A DNA stretch of 64,000 nt. Source: Pseudomonadales bacterium (GTDB lineage: Bacteria; Pseudomonadota; Gammaproteobacteria; Pseudomonadales; Azotimanducaceae). Made by a program: the position numbers and the translations under genes. Location of the stretch: contig JAJDTI010000029.1 in NCBI GenBank assembly GCA_022827245.1, forward strand, positions 1 through 64,000, given 5' to 3'. Every line of letters begins with the position of its first letter. Within the stretch, counting starts at the first letter, position 1. The notes under the pieces were generated by a model that saw only the letters and a list, made by a program, of their open reading frames with translations, made no database searches and was not told the DNA's origin. Positions 27,174 through 37,151 of this stretch are shown piece by piece.

Positions 27174-27183
27174 GCACGTTACG

Positions 27184-30100
27184 GTGCGCACACCATCCGG
27201 AAGCCGCCGCCGCGCATGGTGGCCCGCGCTACTAGCCGCGCTCGCCCTGCCGGCCTTAGCCGGAGACCCCCGCGACATCGTCTTCGACTGCCCCTGCAGC
27301 GCCGAGTGGACCGCCGGCCAGCCCGGTACCCCAGGCCAGTTGACCCTCACCTTCGGCGTCCGAAGCTTCCGCCCCACCGAAAGCGGCCCGCTCCGCCTCA
27401 CCCGCGCCGATCTTCAACAACGGGAACGCCAGTCCCCAACCGCCCAGCCCGAATCCACCGCCCCCTCCCTGGGCCCCGTCCCGCCCCGGACCATCGCGCG
27501 CAGGCAACAACGCACCCTGACCTTCAACCGCCCACCCTCCACCGCCCCCATCGGCGTCGCCCTCTGGGAGCGCGTCGCCGACCCGCCCGGCCCCGCCGAC
27601 GACGACCGCGCCTGGCACTGGTCCGAGACCCTCGCCCTCTGGCCCGTCTCGGACACACGCGCAGACCGCATCGAGTTCGTCGACATCCTCACCGACACCG
27701 ACGGCGACGGCACAGGCGACGTCAATGAACGCATGGCGGGCACCTCGCCCACGGACCCCGCGGACACCCCCGGCCCCTCCACCGTCGACGTCCTCGCCCT
27801 TTACGACAGCGGCTTCCGCGCAGCCCAGGACGAGTATCCCTACCCGCGCATCCAGCACGTGATGGCCGTGACCCGCGCGGTCTACGCCGACAGCGGCACG
27901 AACGTGCGAATGCGGCTGGTGGGAGCGAGCGAGGTGCAGGTGAACCTGTTCGGAGACGTCGCCCCGCGCGACGCGGCGGAACTCATGGAGCAACATGGCG
28001 CCGACCTGCATGTCCACTTCGAAGCGGACCTGCTCCCGGGCCTTGCGGCCCCGACCAACGGCGCGACGGTCGGCGGCGCCATGCAGCGCGGCGCCTGGCA
28101 CGGCGACGATTCCGGCGGCGCCACCTGTAGCGCCAGTTCCAGCGCCCTCTGCGCGGCGCACGGCCTCGGACACAACCTCGGCCTCGCGCACTCGGCCCGC
28201 CAGGGCGAGGCGCACGGCGCGTTCCGGTGGTCGCGCGGCAAGTACGTCAGCGAGTTCTGGGGTACGATCATGTCGTACGGCCAGGGCGTGCGCGGCGGCG
28301 TGTTCTCCGACCCCGCCGTCGACTGCGGGGGCCTGCGCTGCGGCGTCCCCACGGACGAACCGGCCGGCGCCCACGCGGTAAGGAGCCTCGACATCACCCG
28401 CTTCCAGGCGGCGGCGCACCGCGCCCCGCAGCCGGACTCGGACGGCGACGGCATCGTGGACCTGGCGGACGCCTTCCCCCAGGACGCCACCGAATGGCGG
28501 GACCGCGACGGCGACGGCATCGGCGACGCGGCGGACCCGGACGCCGACGGGGACGGCGTCGCCGACGAGGACGACCGCTTCCCCTTCGATCCCACCGAGT
28601 GGGAAGACCTGGACGGCGACGGCATCGGCGACAACCTCGACTCGAGCGTCGCCGACATCGCCCCCTTCCGCGACCCGGTCCTGCGGGCCGCGGTGGAACG
28701 GGCCCTCGGCAAGGAGCCCGACGCCCCCATCACCGCGGAAGACCTGTCCGGGCTGACCGTCCTCACGGCGGCGCCAGGGTTCCCCGGAGAGGGGATCCGC
28801 GACCTGACGGGACTCGAACTCGCCACCAACCTCGCGGAGCTGGAGATCTCGTTCCACCAGGTCGCCGACCTGTCGCCGCTCTCCGGCCTGGACCGGCTTG
28901 CGGCGCTCCGCCTGAGCGGCAACGAGGTCGCAGACCTCAGCCCGCTGCGCGGCCTCCCCGGGCTGCGGGAGCTATGGCTGACCTACAACCCCGTCACCGA
29001 CCTCTCGCCCCTCGCGGAACTCCCCCTCCTGCATGCGCTCTACGTCGGCAGCCACGGCCACGCGATCTCCGACCCCGCGCCGCTCGGGGAACTCACGAAC
29101 CTCGCCAGCCTGAGCGCGGACGGCGTCGGCATCACCGACCTCGCGCTGCTGTCCGGCTTGACCCGAGTGACCTCGCTGTCGATCCCGAACAACCCCGTCG
29201 CCGACCTGTCGCCGCTGCCGGACCTGCGTCTCGCTTCGCTGGACGTCAGCGGGACCTCCCTGAAGTTCGACGACCTGGCCTCCCTGTCGCACCCCGGGGA
29301 GCTGTCCATTCTGAGCATCGCGAGCCTCGGCATCGACGACCTCTCGCCGCTGGCGAAGTTCCGCCAACTCCGGTCGCTGGACGTGCAGGACAACCGCGTC
29401 ACCGACCTCGCGCCGCTACGCGACCTCTCCGGCCTCCGGTCACTGAATCTCCGCAACAACCACGTGTCCGACACCGGTCCCCTCCGCAATCTCGCCGGCC
29501 TCGGCACCCTGAACCTGAGCGGCAACGGGTTCTCCGATGTCGCACCGCTCGCGGACCTATCCGGACTCTGGAACCTCGACCTGAGCGACAACGACGTCGC
29601 CGATGTCGGTCCGCTGGCCGACCTGCCGGAACTGGCGTTCCTCGACCTGGGGAACAACCGGGTGTCCGACCTCTCGGCACTGGGCGGCCTGCCGAGTGTC
29701 CGTTTCCTCACCCTGAGCGGCAACGAAGTGTCGGACGTCAGCCCCCTGGCGGGACTGTCCGGGCTGGTCTCGCTCCTCCTGACCGACAACGACGTGTCCG
29801 ACATCGGCCCGCTGGTGCGCCGCGAACTCTGGGACCTGGACGGCGGCAGCGCGTTCCTGTTCGTCGACGCCAACCCCCTGGACGAGACGTCCCGGAGCGA
29901 ACACATCCCCACGCTGGAGTCCTGGGGGGTCAGGGTCGTGGGGCCCTTCGCCCTGCTCGATGACTTGCGCCGCGAGGTCACCATCGCCGACCCGGTCCTC
30001 CACGCACTTGTCGCGCAAGCGGTGGCGGAGGACTTCGACCACGTGGAAGGGCCGGTCACGACCAGATCCATAGGCCGCCTGACACGCCTGCGCGGACGCA

Positions 30101-32064
30101 ACGCGAACATCGCCGACCTCTCCGGACTCGAGGCCGCCACCGCACTCCGCTCCGTCTACCTCGGCTCCAACCTCGTGTCCGACCTCACCCCCCTCGCGGC
30201 GCTCACCGCACTCGGCGCGGTGGACCTCACCGACAACCTGGTCACCGACCTCTCGCCCCTGGTCGACAACCCGGGCCTCGGCACGCGCGACTGGATCACC
30301 CTCACCGGCAACCCCCTGAGCGAAGAATCCCTCAACGTCCACGTCCCCGCGCTCCGCGACCGCGGCGTGCAGGTCGCCGTCGACGCCGTGCGGCTCCTCG
30401 TACGGCCGGACACACGCGCCGCGAGCTACGACGTCTCCGGCTACTTCGCCGCCACCCTCGGCAGCGGCGCGCAGACGACTGCCAACGCCGACGGCTCCGG
30501 CGCCAGCGCGGAGATCATCGACGGCGCGCTCCATGTCACGCTGAAAGACGCGCTAGACGACGCAACGGGCCCGACAACGGTCACCGTCACAGCCACCGCC
30601 GCCGACGGCGCGACCGAACAACTCGCCTTCAACGTCTCCGTCCGCCAGGTAGTCGCCCTGTTCCCCTCCGCCGCGAGCCCCGTTTACCAGGGCTTCGTCC
30701 GCGTCATCAACCACGCGCCCCGGGCGGGCAGGGTGGTCCTCCACGCGACGGACGACGAGGGCCGTCGAAGCGAGCCGCTGACGTTCGCGCTGGGGCCCGG
30801 CGCGACCGTGCACTTCAACTCGCAGGACCTCGAGTACGGCAATCGCGCCAAGGGCCTGTCCGGCCGCGTCGGCGCGGGCGCGGGCGACTGGCGCCTCGAC
30901 TTGGGCAGCAACCTGGACATCGAGGCCCTGGGCTACGCCCGGACCCGCGACGGCTTCGTCACCGCGCTCCACGACCTGGCCTCCCGAACGGGACACACGC
31001 GCGCCGTCGCCATCTTCAACCCCGGCAGCAACCAGGCGCAGGTGAGCCTGCTCCGGCTGGTCAACCACGGCGAAGAGGCCGCCGAGGTGACGGTCCGCGG
31101 CGTGGACGACGACGGCCATTCGCCCGGCGGCGCCGTGACGCTCACCCTCGAACCAGCCGCCGCGCGCACCGTGACGGCCGCGGACCTCGAGTCCGGCGCG
31201 GACACGGACGGCGCGCTCGGCGACGGCACGGGCAAATGGCGCCTGGCGGTGGAGGCGCCGCAGGCCGTCTACGCCATGAGCCTCCTCGAAAGCCCCACCG
31301 GCCACCTGACGAACCTGTCGAGCGCCCCAGTGGTCCCCGTGGACGGGACACACGCGATTCCGCTCTTCCCGCCGGCCGCCGACCCGGACGGCCGCCAGGG
31401 CTTCGTGCGGGTGGTCAGCCGCGCGGACCGCGACGGCACCGTGACCATCATCGCCATCGACGACTCCGGAGCGGACCGCGGCCACGTCACCCTCGCCCTC
31501 GGCGCGGGGCGGACCGTGCACTTCAACTCCGAGGATCTCGAGCGCGGCAACGCAACCAAGGGACTGACCGGCAGCGTCGGCCCGGGCACGAGCAACTGGC
31601 GCCTCGCCCTCACCGCCGACGTGCCGATGGACGTGCTCGGCTACGTCCGCCACGCCGACGGCTTCCTCACCTCCATGCACGACCTCGCCCCGCGGGCGGC
31701 GACGCCGTCCACGGACACACGCCACCGGATCGCTTTCTTCAACCCGGGCAGCAACCGCGCCCAGGTGAGCTCCCTCCGCCTCGTCAATCCCGGCCCGGAG
31801 GCGGCGCAGGTCACCATCACCGGACGCGACGACCGCGGCGCCTCCCCGGGCGGCGCCGTCGAGCTGACGATTCCCGCCGGCGCGGCCCGCACCTACACCG
31901 CCGCGCAGCTCGAAGACGGCGCGCCCGACCTGACCGGCGCACTCGGCGACGGCACGGGCAAGTGGCGCCTCTCCGTCGGTTCGGTCCGGCCGATCTCGGT
32001 CATGAGCCTCCTCGCGAGCCCCAGCGGCCACCTTACGAACCTGTCCACCGCGCCGCTGCGCTGA
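27184..32064 (+). CDS. Giant reprolysin-like metzincin/LRR protein with an altered active site
   Basis: 1626 residues from the GTG at 27184, signal peptide ending LPALAG. The metzincin zinc motif reads HGLGHNLGLAH (His326, His330, His336), so the catalytic Glu is Gly327 (codon GGC). The Met-turn TIMSYG follows. Residues 419-495 are thrombospondin type 3-like calcium repeats (DSDGDGIVD and similar). About 510-1080 are SDS22/internalin-type leucine-rich repeats with recurrent DLSPL. From about 1156 to the end there are two tandem GFVRVIN/FNPGSN double modules, ending SGHLTNLSTAPLR. The neighbouring paralogue at 32077 keeps the Glu, so this one is probably a pseudoprotease used for binding. Secretion by the surrounding T2SS is inferred. 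The gene contains five GGACACACGC words absent from its paralogue. Confidence 0.85.
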   Translation: MRTPSGSRRRAWWPALLAALALPALAGDPRDIVFDCPCSAEWTAGQPGTPGQLTLTFGVRSFRPTESGPLRLTRADLQQRERQSPTAQPESTAPSLGPVPPRTIARRQQRTLTFNRPPSTAPIGVALWERVADPPGPADDDRAWHWSETLALWPVSDTRADRIEFVDILTDTDGDGTGDVNERMAGTSPTDPADTPGPSTVDVLALYDSGFRAAQDEYPYPRIQHVMAVTRAVYADSGTNVRMRLVGASEVQVNLFGDVAPRDAAELMEQHGADLHVHFEADLLPGLAAPTNGATVGGAMQRGAWHGDDSGGATCSASSSALCAAHGLGHNLGLAHSARQGEAHGAFRWSRGKYVSEFWGTIMSYGQGVRGGVFSDPAVDCGGLRCGVPTDEPAGAHAVRSLDITRFQAAAHRAPQPDSDGDGIVDLADAFPQDATEWRDRDGDGIGDAADPDADGDGVADEDDRFPFDPTEWEDLDGDGIGDNLDSSVADIAPFRDPVLRAAVERALGKEPDAPITAEDLSGLTVLTAAPGFPGEGIRDLTGLELATNLAELEISFHQVADLSPLSGLDRLAALRLSGNEVADLSPLRGLPGLRELWLTYNPVTDLSPLAELPLLHALYVGSHGHAISDPAPLGELTNLASLSADGVGITDLALLSGLTRVTSLSIPNNPVADLSPLPDLRLASLDVSGTSLKFDDLASLSHPGELSILSIASLGIDDLSPLAKFRQLRSLDVQDNRVTDLAPLRDLSGLRSLNLRNNHVSDTGPLRNLAGLGTLNLSGNGFSDVAPLADLSGLWNLDLSDNDVADVGPLADLPELAFLDLGNNRVSDLSALGGLPSVRFLTLSGNEVSDVSPLAGLSGLVSLLLTDNDVSDIGPLVRRELWDLDGGSAFLFVDANPLDETSRSEHIPTLESWGVRVVGPFALLDDLRREVTIADPVLHALVAQAVAEDFDHVEGPVTTRSIGRLTRLRGRNANIADLSGLEAATALRSVYLGSNLVSDLTPLAALTALGAVDLTDNLVTDLSPLVDNPGLGTRDWITLTGNPLSEESLNVHVPALRDRGVQVAVDAVRLLVRPDTRAASYDVSGYFAATLGSGAQTTANADGSGASAEIIDGALHVTLKDALDDATGPTTVTVTATAADGATEQLAFNVSVRQVVALFPSAASPVYQGFVRVINHAPRAGRVVLHATDDEGRRSEPLTFALGPGATVHFNSQDLEYGNRAKGLSGRVGAGAGDWRLDLGSNLDIEALGYARTRDGFVTALHDLASRTGHTRAVAIFNPGSNQAQVSLLRLVNHGEEAAEVTVRGVDDDGHSPGGAVTLTLEPAAARTVTAADLESGADTDGALGDGTGKWRLAVEAPQAVYAMSLLESPTGHLTNLSSAPVVPVDGTHAIPLFPPAADPDGRQGFVRVVSRADRDGTVTIIAIDDSGADRGHVTLALGAGRTVHFNSEDLERGNATKGLTGSVGPGTSNWRLALTADVPMDVLGYVRHADGFLTSMHDLAPRAATPSTDTRHRIAFFNPGSNRAQVSSLRLVNPGPEAAQVTITGRDDRGASPGGAVELTIPAGAARTYTAAQLEDGAPDLTGALGDGTGKWRLSVGSVRPISVMSLLASPSGHLTNLSTAPLR

Positions 32065-32076
32065 GGTGCCGAAGAA

Positions 32077-35000
32077 ATGAAGGCGGTTCACGCACGTTGC
32101 GCGTCGGCACGGTTCCCACGCCGTCCGAGCCTGCTGTGGTTGGGGCTGCTTGCCATGCCGGCCCTGGTGGCCAACGCCGGCGACCCCAGGGACATCGCGT
32201 TCGACTGCCCGTGTCGCGCGGAGTGGACGGCGGGCGGACCGGGTCAGTTGGGCGCACTCACGTTGACCTTCGGCGTACGGAGCTTCCGTACCACCGACAG
32301 CGGGCCGTTGCGCCTGACCGCAAACCGCTCGGCGCGCAGTTTTGCTCTCGGCGGGGCGGCGGAGTCCGAAGCCCTGGCCGTGCGGTCCGTCCCGGCGATG
32401 GCCGTGTTGACAGGAGAGCGTTACACGTTGCGTGTCGAGCGCCCGGAATCCGGTCAGCCCATCGCCGTATGGCTTTTCGAGCAAGCCGGACAGCGGCCTG
32501 CTTCGGCTGTCGTCGGCGCGAGTTTCTGGTACATGCACGAAATCCTGGTGCTCTGGCCGCTAGCAGGTCAGTCAGGCGATCGGATCCGGTTCGTCGACAT
32601 CCTCACGGACACGGATGGAGATGGCGTGGGGGACGTCAACGAAGCGGCGGCCGGCACCTCCCCGACAAACCCGGAATCGCGTCCCGGGGAGTCCGTCATC
32701 GACCTTCTCGCCCTGTACAACGATGGGTTCCGCCTGGCGCTCGATGGCTACCCCTACACGCAGTTGCATCACGTGACAGCACTGACGAGCGCCGTCTACC
32801 GGGACAGCGGCACGAACCTGCGCTTACGTTTGATAGGAGCCAGGGAGATAGCGCTGGACGCGTCCGGCGTGGCCGATCCAGAGCGCGTATCGGAGTTGCT
32901 GGAGGAGCACGGAGCGGATTTGTTCATCCGGTTCCACATGGGCGGGACCGAGATGGGGTGCCCGAGCGGCGTCGGAGGGTGTGCGACTATTGGGAGCTTG
33001 TTCCGCCGCGGCTACTGGTGGGGCGACGAGATCGCACGATCCGTCTGCCGGGGGACGCACAGCGCCCTGTGTGCCGCCCACGAACTCGGACACAACCTCG
33101 GACTCGTCCACTCGGCGCGCCAGGGCGAGGCGAGTGGCGCATTCCGCTGGTCCCGCGGACACTATGTCGGCGACGAGTGGGGCACGATCATGTCCTACGG
33201 CCGCAAGGTCCTCGGAGGGGTGTTCTCCGATCCCCGCGCCGACTGCAACGGTACCGCGTGCGGAACGCCGGTCGACGTACCCGGGGGCGCGCACGCGGTC
33301 CGGAGCCTCGATCTGGTCCGCTTTCAGGTCGCCGCCCGCCGCGCGCCAAAGCCGGATTCGGACGGCGACGGCATCGTCGACGTTGCGGACGCGCTGCCCG
33401 ACGACCCCTCCGAGTGGGTGGACCTGGACGGTGATGGCATCGGCGATGTCGCGGACCCGGACGACGACAACGACGGCGTCTCCGATGCCGACGATGCCTT
33501 CCCCTTCGATGCAAGCGAATGGGAGGACGCGGACCAGGACGGGATCGGGGACAACGCGGACGAGGAGGTGCTCGATCTCTCGCCGTTCCGGGACGCCGCG
33601 TTGCGCTCTGCGGTGGAACGGGCGCTGGGCATGGAACCGGGCGCGCCGATAGGCCCGGGGGACCTCGAGACGCTGGAGACGCTCGCGGCGCGACGCGCCG
33701 GCATCCGGGACCTCACCGGGCTGGAAACGGCCGTCAACCTGGAAAGCGTGAATCTCTTCAACAACGAGGTCGCCGACGTGTCGCCCCTCGCGGACCTGCC
33801 GCGGCTGTCGGAACTCAGGCTCGAGAGGAACCGCATCTCGGACCTCGCCCCGTTGACGCGCATGGCCGGGCTGCGCCACCTGTGGGTGAACTACAACCCC
33901 GTTTCCGACCTGTCGCCGTTGGAGGAACTCTCGCAACTGGAGAGCCTCTTCGTCGGGACGTCGCCGGGAGACGAGGACCACGACTTTCCCGATCTCTCAC
34001 CGCTGGCCCGGTTGACAAACCTCCGCACCCTGTTCGCAGCCAACGTCGGCTTGGCGGATCTCTCCTTTTTGTCCGGGCTCCAGGAACTCAGGTGGCTGAG
34101 GATCCCGGACAATCCAGCGGCGGACCTCTCGCCGCTACGCGAGTTGCGCAGGTTGTGGTCCCTGGACGTCAGCGGTACCGGGGTGAGCGACCTGTTGCCA
34201 CTGATCGAGCACCGGCTGGGATCGCTGGACGTCAGCCGGACGCGGGTGACCCCGAAGGAAGTGCTGGCGTTGCCCGGTTCGCGCGAACTCCTCAGTCTGT
34301 CGATGCGGGACCTCGGCATCGACGACCTTTCCTGGCTGGCGGAGTTCTCCCGGCTGCAGGGACTGGGCCTGAGCCACAACCGCGTGCGGGACCTGTCTGC
34401 GCTGGGCGACATGTCCGAACTCCTTTGGGTGGACCTCCGCTACAACGAGCTGACCGATGTCGGCCAGCTGGGCGGGCTCCCGAAGCTCACCGAGGTCAGT
34501 TTGGACGGCAACCGGATTTCGGATGTCAGCCCGTTGGCGCGTCTGTCGAAGGTGATCCACCTGGGGCTTTCCGAAAACGAGGTGTCCGACATCGGCCCGC
34601 TGGCGCGGCGCTCGCTCTGGGACTTGGAACGTGGATACCCCCCCGCGCTCCGGTTGTACGACAATCCGCTGAACCCTGCGTCTCGCGAGAAACACATTCC
34701 GATGCTCGAGTCGTGGGGCGTGTCGGTTTACGCCTCCGAGTCGTCCGTCCCGAACTCGGGAGTCCAGGTCCCGTTCGCCGACCCGGTGCTGCGAGCGTTG
34801 GTCGCCCAGGCGCGAGCGGGCGCGTGGACCCGCGTGGACGACCCGATCACCAGGGAGTCACTGGATTGGCTGAGCCATCTATACGCCTTCAACGCCGGCG
34901 TTTCGGACCTCGCCGGACTCGACGCCGCGGGCAACCTCGTCTACGTTTTCCTCGGTTCCAACCTGGTGTCCGACTTGACCCCGCTGACCGCCCTCGAAGA

Positions 35001-36834
35001 GCTCGAGGGCCTGGACCTCGGCAACAACCTCGTTTCGGACATCGGTCCGCTAGTCAAGAACCCGGCCATCGGCGAGGACGACTGGATCACGCTGACCGGC
35101 AACCCCTTGAGCGAGGAGTCGCTCAACGTGCACGTGCCGGAACTCCTCGAGCGTGGGGTGCAGGTGGCCGTCGACTCGGTCCGGCTGCTGCTGTCGCCGG
35201 ACACCCGCGCCGCCACCTTCGATACGACCGGGTACTTCGAGGCGACGCTTGGCCGGAACGCCCGGATCGCCCTGGCGAACGACGCGTCCGGCGGGCTCGA
35301 CGCGGAACTGGTGGACGGCGAACTGCGGGTGTCGCTCTCGCCCACCGCAACTCCGGCCGCCACGGTGAAGGTGACGGGTACCGCCGGCGACGGCACGACG
35401 GAAACCCTGGATTTCCACCTGTCCCTGCGTCAGGTCGTGGCGCTGTTGCCGTCCGCCGCGCGCGCCGCGTATCACGGTTTCGTGCGGGTCATCAACCACT
35501 CGTCCAAGCCCGGACGCGTTGCCATTCACGCCGTGGACGACCGGGGCCGGTGGTACGGTCCGGTGACGCTGACGATCGGCGCCGACGCGACCGTGCACTT
35601 CAACTCCGAGGACCTCGAGCACGGCAACGCAGCCAAGGGCCTGTCCGGGGGCATCGGTCCGGGCTCCGGCGACTGGCGGCTGGACCTCGGCAGCAACCTC
35701 GACATCGAGGCGCTGGGCTACGCCCGCACGGCGGACGGTTTCGTGACCGCGCTGCACGATCTGGTCCCGCGGACCGGGGCCAACCACGCCGTCCCGTTCC
35801 TGAACCCGGGCAGCAACAGCGCCCAGGTGAGCCGGTTGCGCCTGGTCAACCATGGGGACGCGAGGGCCGAGGTGAGCGTGACGGGCGTGGACGATCAGGG
35901 GCGCTCGCCGGGCGGCACCGTCCGGTTCACGCTGGCGGCCGCGGCGGCGCGCACGCTGACGGCCGCGGAACTGGAGACCGGCGAGGGCGTCAGCGGCGCC
36001 CTGGGTGACGGCGCGGGCAAGTGGCGCCTGCAGGTCGAGTCCCCGCGGTCGGTGTGGACGATGAGCCTCCTGGGGAGTCCCACCGGGCACTTGACCAACC
36101 TGTCGGGCGGCCCGGTACCGGTGGTGTCGGGTGCGCACCTGGTGCCGCTCTTCCCCGCGGCGGCGGACTCCGCCGGGCGCCAGGGCTTCGTGCGCGTCAT
36201 CAACCGCGAGGCCCGGGGCGGCACGGTGACGGTCACGGCCGTCGACGACTCGGGACTCCACCATGGAAGCGTCACGCTGGCGGTGGGCGCCCACGCGGCC
36301 GCGCCTTTCAACTCGCACGATCTGGAGCACGGCAACGCCGACAAGGGGCTGACGGGCGGCGTGGGCGCCGGGACGGGGGACTGGCGCCTCGCCGTCACCG
36401 CCGACGTTGCCATCGACGTGTTTGCATACATCCGCCATGCCGACGGCTTCGTCACCTCGATGCACGACGCCGCGCCCGAGGCCGATACGCGCCACCGGAT
36501 CGCGATCCTCAACCCGGGCAGCAACCGGGCCCAGGTCAGCTCCCTGCGGCTCATCAACCCCGGCGACGCGTCCGCCAGGGTGACGATCAGCGGATGGGAC
36601 GACCACGGTACGTCCCCGGGCGGCCCCGTCCGATTGACGGTCCCGGCGAGAGCGGCACGTTCTTACACCGCGGCGCAACTCGAAGAGGGCGCGCCGGGCC
36701 TGAGCGGCGCGCTCGGCGACGGCGTCGGAAAATGGCGCCTCGCCGTCACTTCGGACCGGCCCATCTCCGCGATGAGTCTCTTGACGAGCCCCACCGGACA
36801 CCTCACCAATCTCTCCACCGCCCCGCTGCGCTGA
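32077..36834 (+). CDS. Giant reprolysin-like metzincin/LRR protein with intact active site
   Basis: 1585 residues from the ATG at 32077, 12 bases after the previous stop; signal peptide ending PALVANA. The zinc motif HELGHNLGLVH (His335, Glu336, His339, His345) and TIMSYG Met-turn are complete, so it should be an active metalloprotease. The layout matches its neighbour: TSP3-like calcium repeats, an internalin-like leucine-rich repeat domain, an Ig-like segment, and two GFVRVIN/FNPGSN double modules ending TGHLTNLSTAPLR. The pair is a tandem duplication that has diverged. Expected location is the cell surface or medium. The target is unknown, and LRRs could provide protein recognition. Confidence 0.87.
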   Translation: MKAVHARCASARFPRRPSLLWLGLLAMPALVANAGDPRDIAFDCPCRAEWTAGGPGQLGALTLTFGVRSFRTTDSGPLRLTANRSARSFALGGAAESEALAVRSVPAMAVLTGERYTLRVERPESGQPIAVWLFEQAGQRPASAVVGASFWYMHEILVLWPLAGQSGDRIRFVDILTDTDGDGVGDVNEAAAGTSPTNPESRPGESVIDLLALYNDGFRLALDGYPYTQLHHVTALTSAVYRDSGTNLRLRLIGAREIALDASGVADPERVSELLEEHGADLFIRFHMGGTEMGCPSGVGGCATIGSLFRRGYWWGDEIARSVCRGTHSALCAAHELGHNLGLVHSARQGEASGAFRWSRGHYVGDEWGTIMSYGRKVLGGVFSDPRADCNGTACGTPVDVPGGAHAVRSLDLVRFQVAARRAPKPDSDGDGIVDVADALPDDPSEWVDLDGDGIGDVADPDDDNDGVSDADDAFPFDASEWEDADQDGIGDNADEEVLDLSPFRDAALRSAVERALGMEPGAPIGPGDLETLETLAARRAGIRDLTGLETAVNLESVNLFNNEVADVSPLADLPRLSELRLERNRISDLAPLTRMAGLRHLWVNYNPVSDLSPLEELSQLESLFVGTSPGDEDHDFPDLSPLARLTNLRTLFAANVGLADLSFLSGLQELRWLRIPDNPAADLSPLRELRRLWSLDVSGTGVSDLLPLIEHRLGSLDVSRTRVTPKEVLALPGSRELLSLSMRDLGIDDLSWLAEFSRLQGLGLSHNRVRDLSALGDMSELLWVDLRYNELTDVGQLGGLPKLTEVSLDGNRISDVSPLARLSKVIHLGLSENEVSDIGPLARRSLWDLERGYPPALRLYDNPLNPASREKHIPMLESWGVSVYASESSVPNSGVQVPFADPVLRALVAQARAGAWTRVDDPITRESLDWLSHLYAFNAGVSDLAGLDAAGNLVYVFLGSNLVSDLTPLTALEELEGLDLGNNLVSDIGPLVKNPAIGEDDWITLTGNPLSEESLNVHVPELLERGVQVAVDSVRLLLSPDTRAATFDTTGYFEATLGRNARIALANDASGGLDAELVDGELRVSLSPTATPAATVKVTGTAGDGTTETLDFHLSLRQVVALLPSAARAAYHGFVRVINHSSKPGRVAIHAVDDRGRWYGPVTLTIGADATVHFNSEDLEHGNAAKGLSGGIGPGSGDWRLDLGSNLDIEALGYARTADGFVTALHDLVPRTGANHAVPFLNPGSNSAQVSRLRLVNHGDARAEVSVTGVDDQGRSPGGTVRFTLAAAAARTLTAAELETGEGVSGALGDGAGKWRLQVESPRSVWTMSLLGSPTGHLTNLSGGPVPVVSGAHLVPLFPAAADSAGRQGFVRVINREARGGTVTVTAVDDSGLHHGSVTLAVGAHAAAPFNSHDLEHGNADKGLTGGVGAGTGDWRLAVTADVAIDVFAYIRHADGFVTSMHDAAPEADTRHRIAILNPGSNRAQVSSLRLINPGDASARVTISGWDDHGTSPGGPVRLTVPARAARSYTAAQLEEGAPGLSGALGDGVGKWRLAVTSDRPISAMSLLTSPTGHLTNLSTAPLR

Positions 36835-37151
36835 TGCGCACCGGGACACACGCGAAACGCATCCTACAAGGCAGGTAGGACACCTGCCCGACCGGGCGTG
36901 AGCACCCGCCCACACGGGCGACCAATGTGGGACGAATTCGCGTGTGTCCCGGCACCACGCACGTCGGGCGTCCGCATCGGCTCACAACCGCCCGGGCGCC
37001 GTGCCTGCGCGATCTTCGGAATTGGCCTACAGACACGCGCGTGTCGCTGTCGTGAGATGGCGCCGGCCGCGTCCGGGTTCCGGCACGACGGTCGGGGTAG
37101 GCCCCAAAGCGCCTACCCAACACATTCGCTATGCTCTGGAGGAGGGACCCA
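36835..37151. other. Intergenic region with an inverted REP doublet and hairpins
   Basis: Contains a REP at 36843-36867 (minus strand GTAGGATGCG...GTGTGTCCC) and an opposed copy at 36929-36950 (GGGACGAATTCGCGTGTGTCCC), a BIME-like arrangement. It also has a perfect hairpin GGCAGGT/ACCTGCC (36870-36876, 36882-36888) that may end transcription of the metalloprotease genes. Another inverted repeat GGTAGGC/GCCTACC (37096-37102, 37111-37117) lies just before the next gene. No gene was found. Confidence 0.55.
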
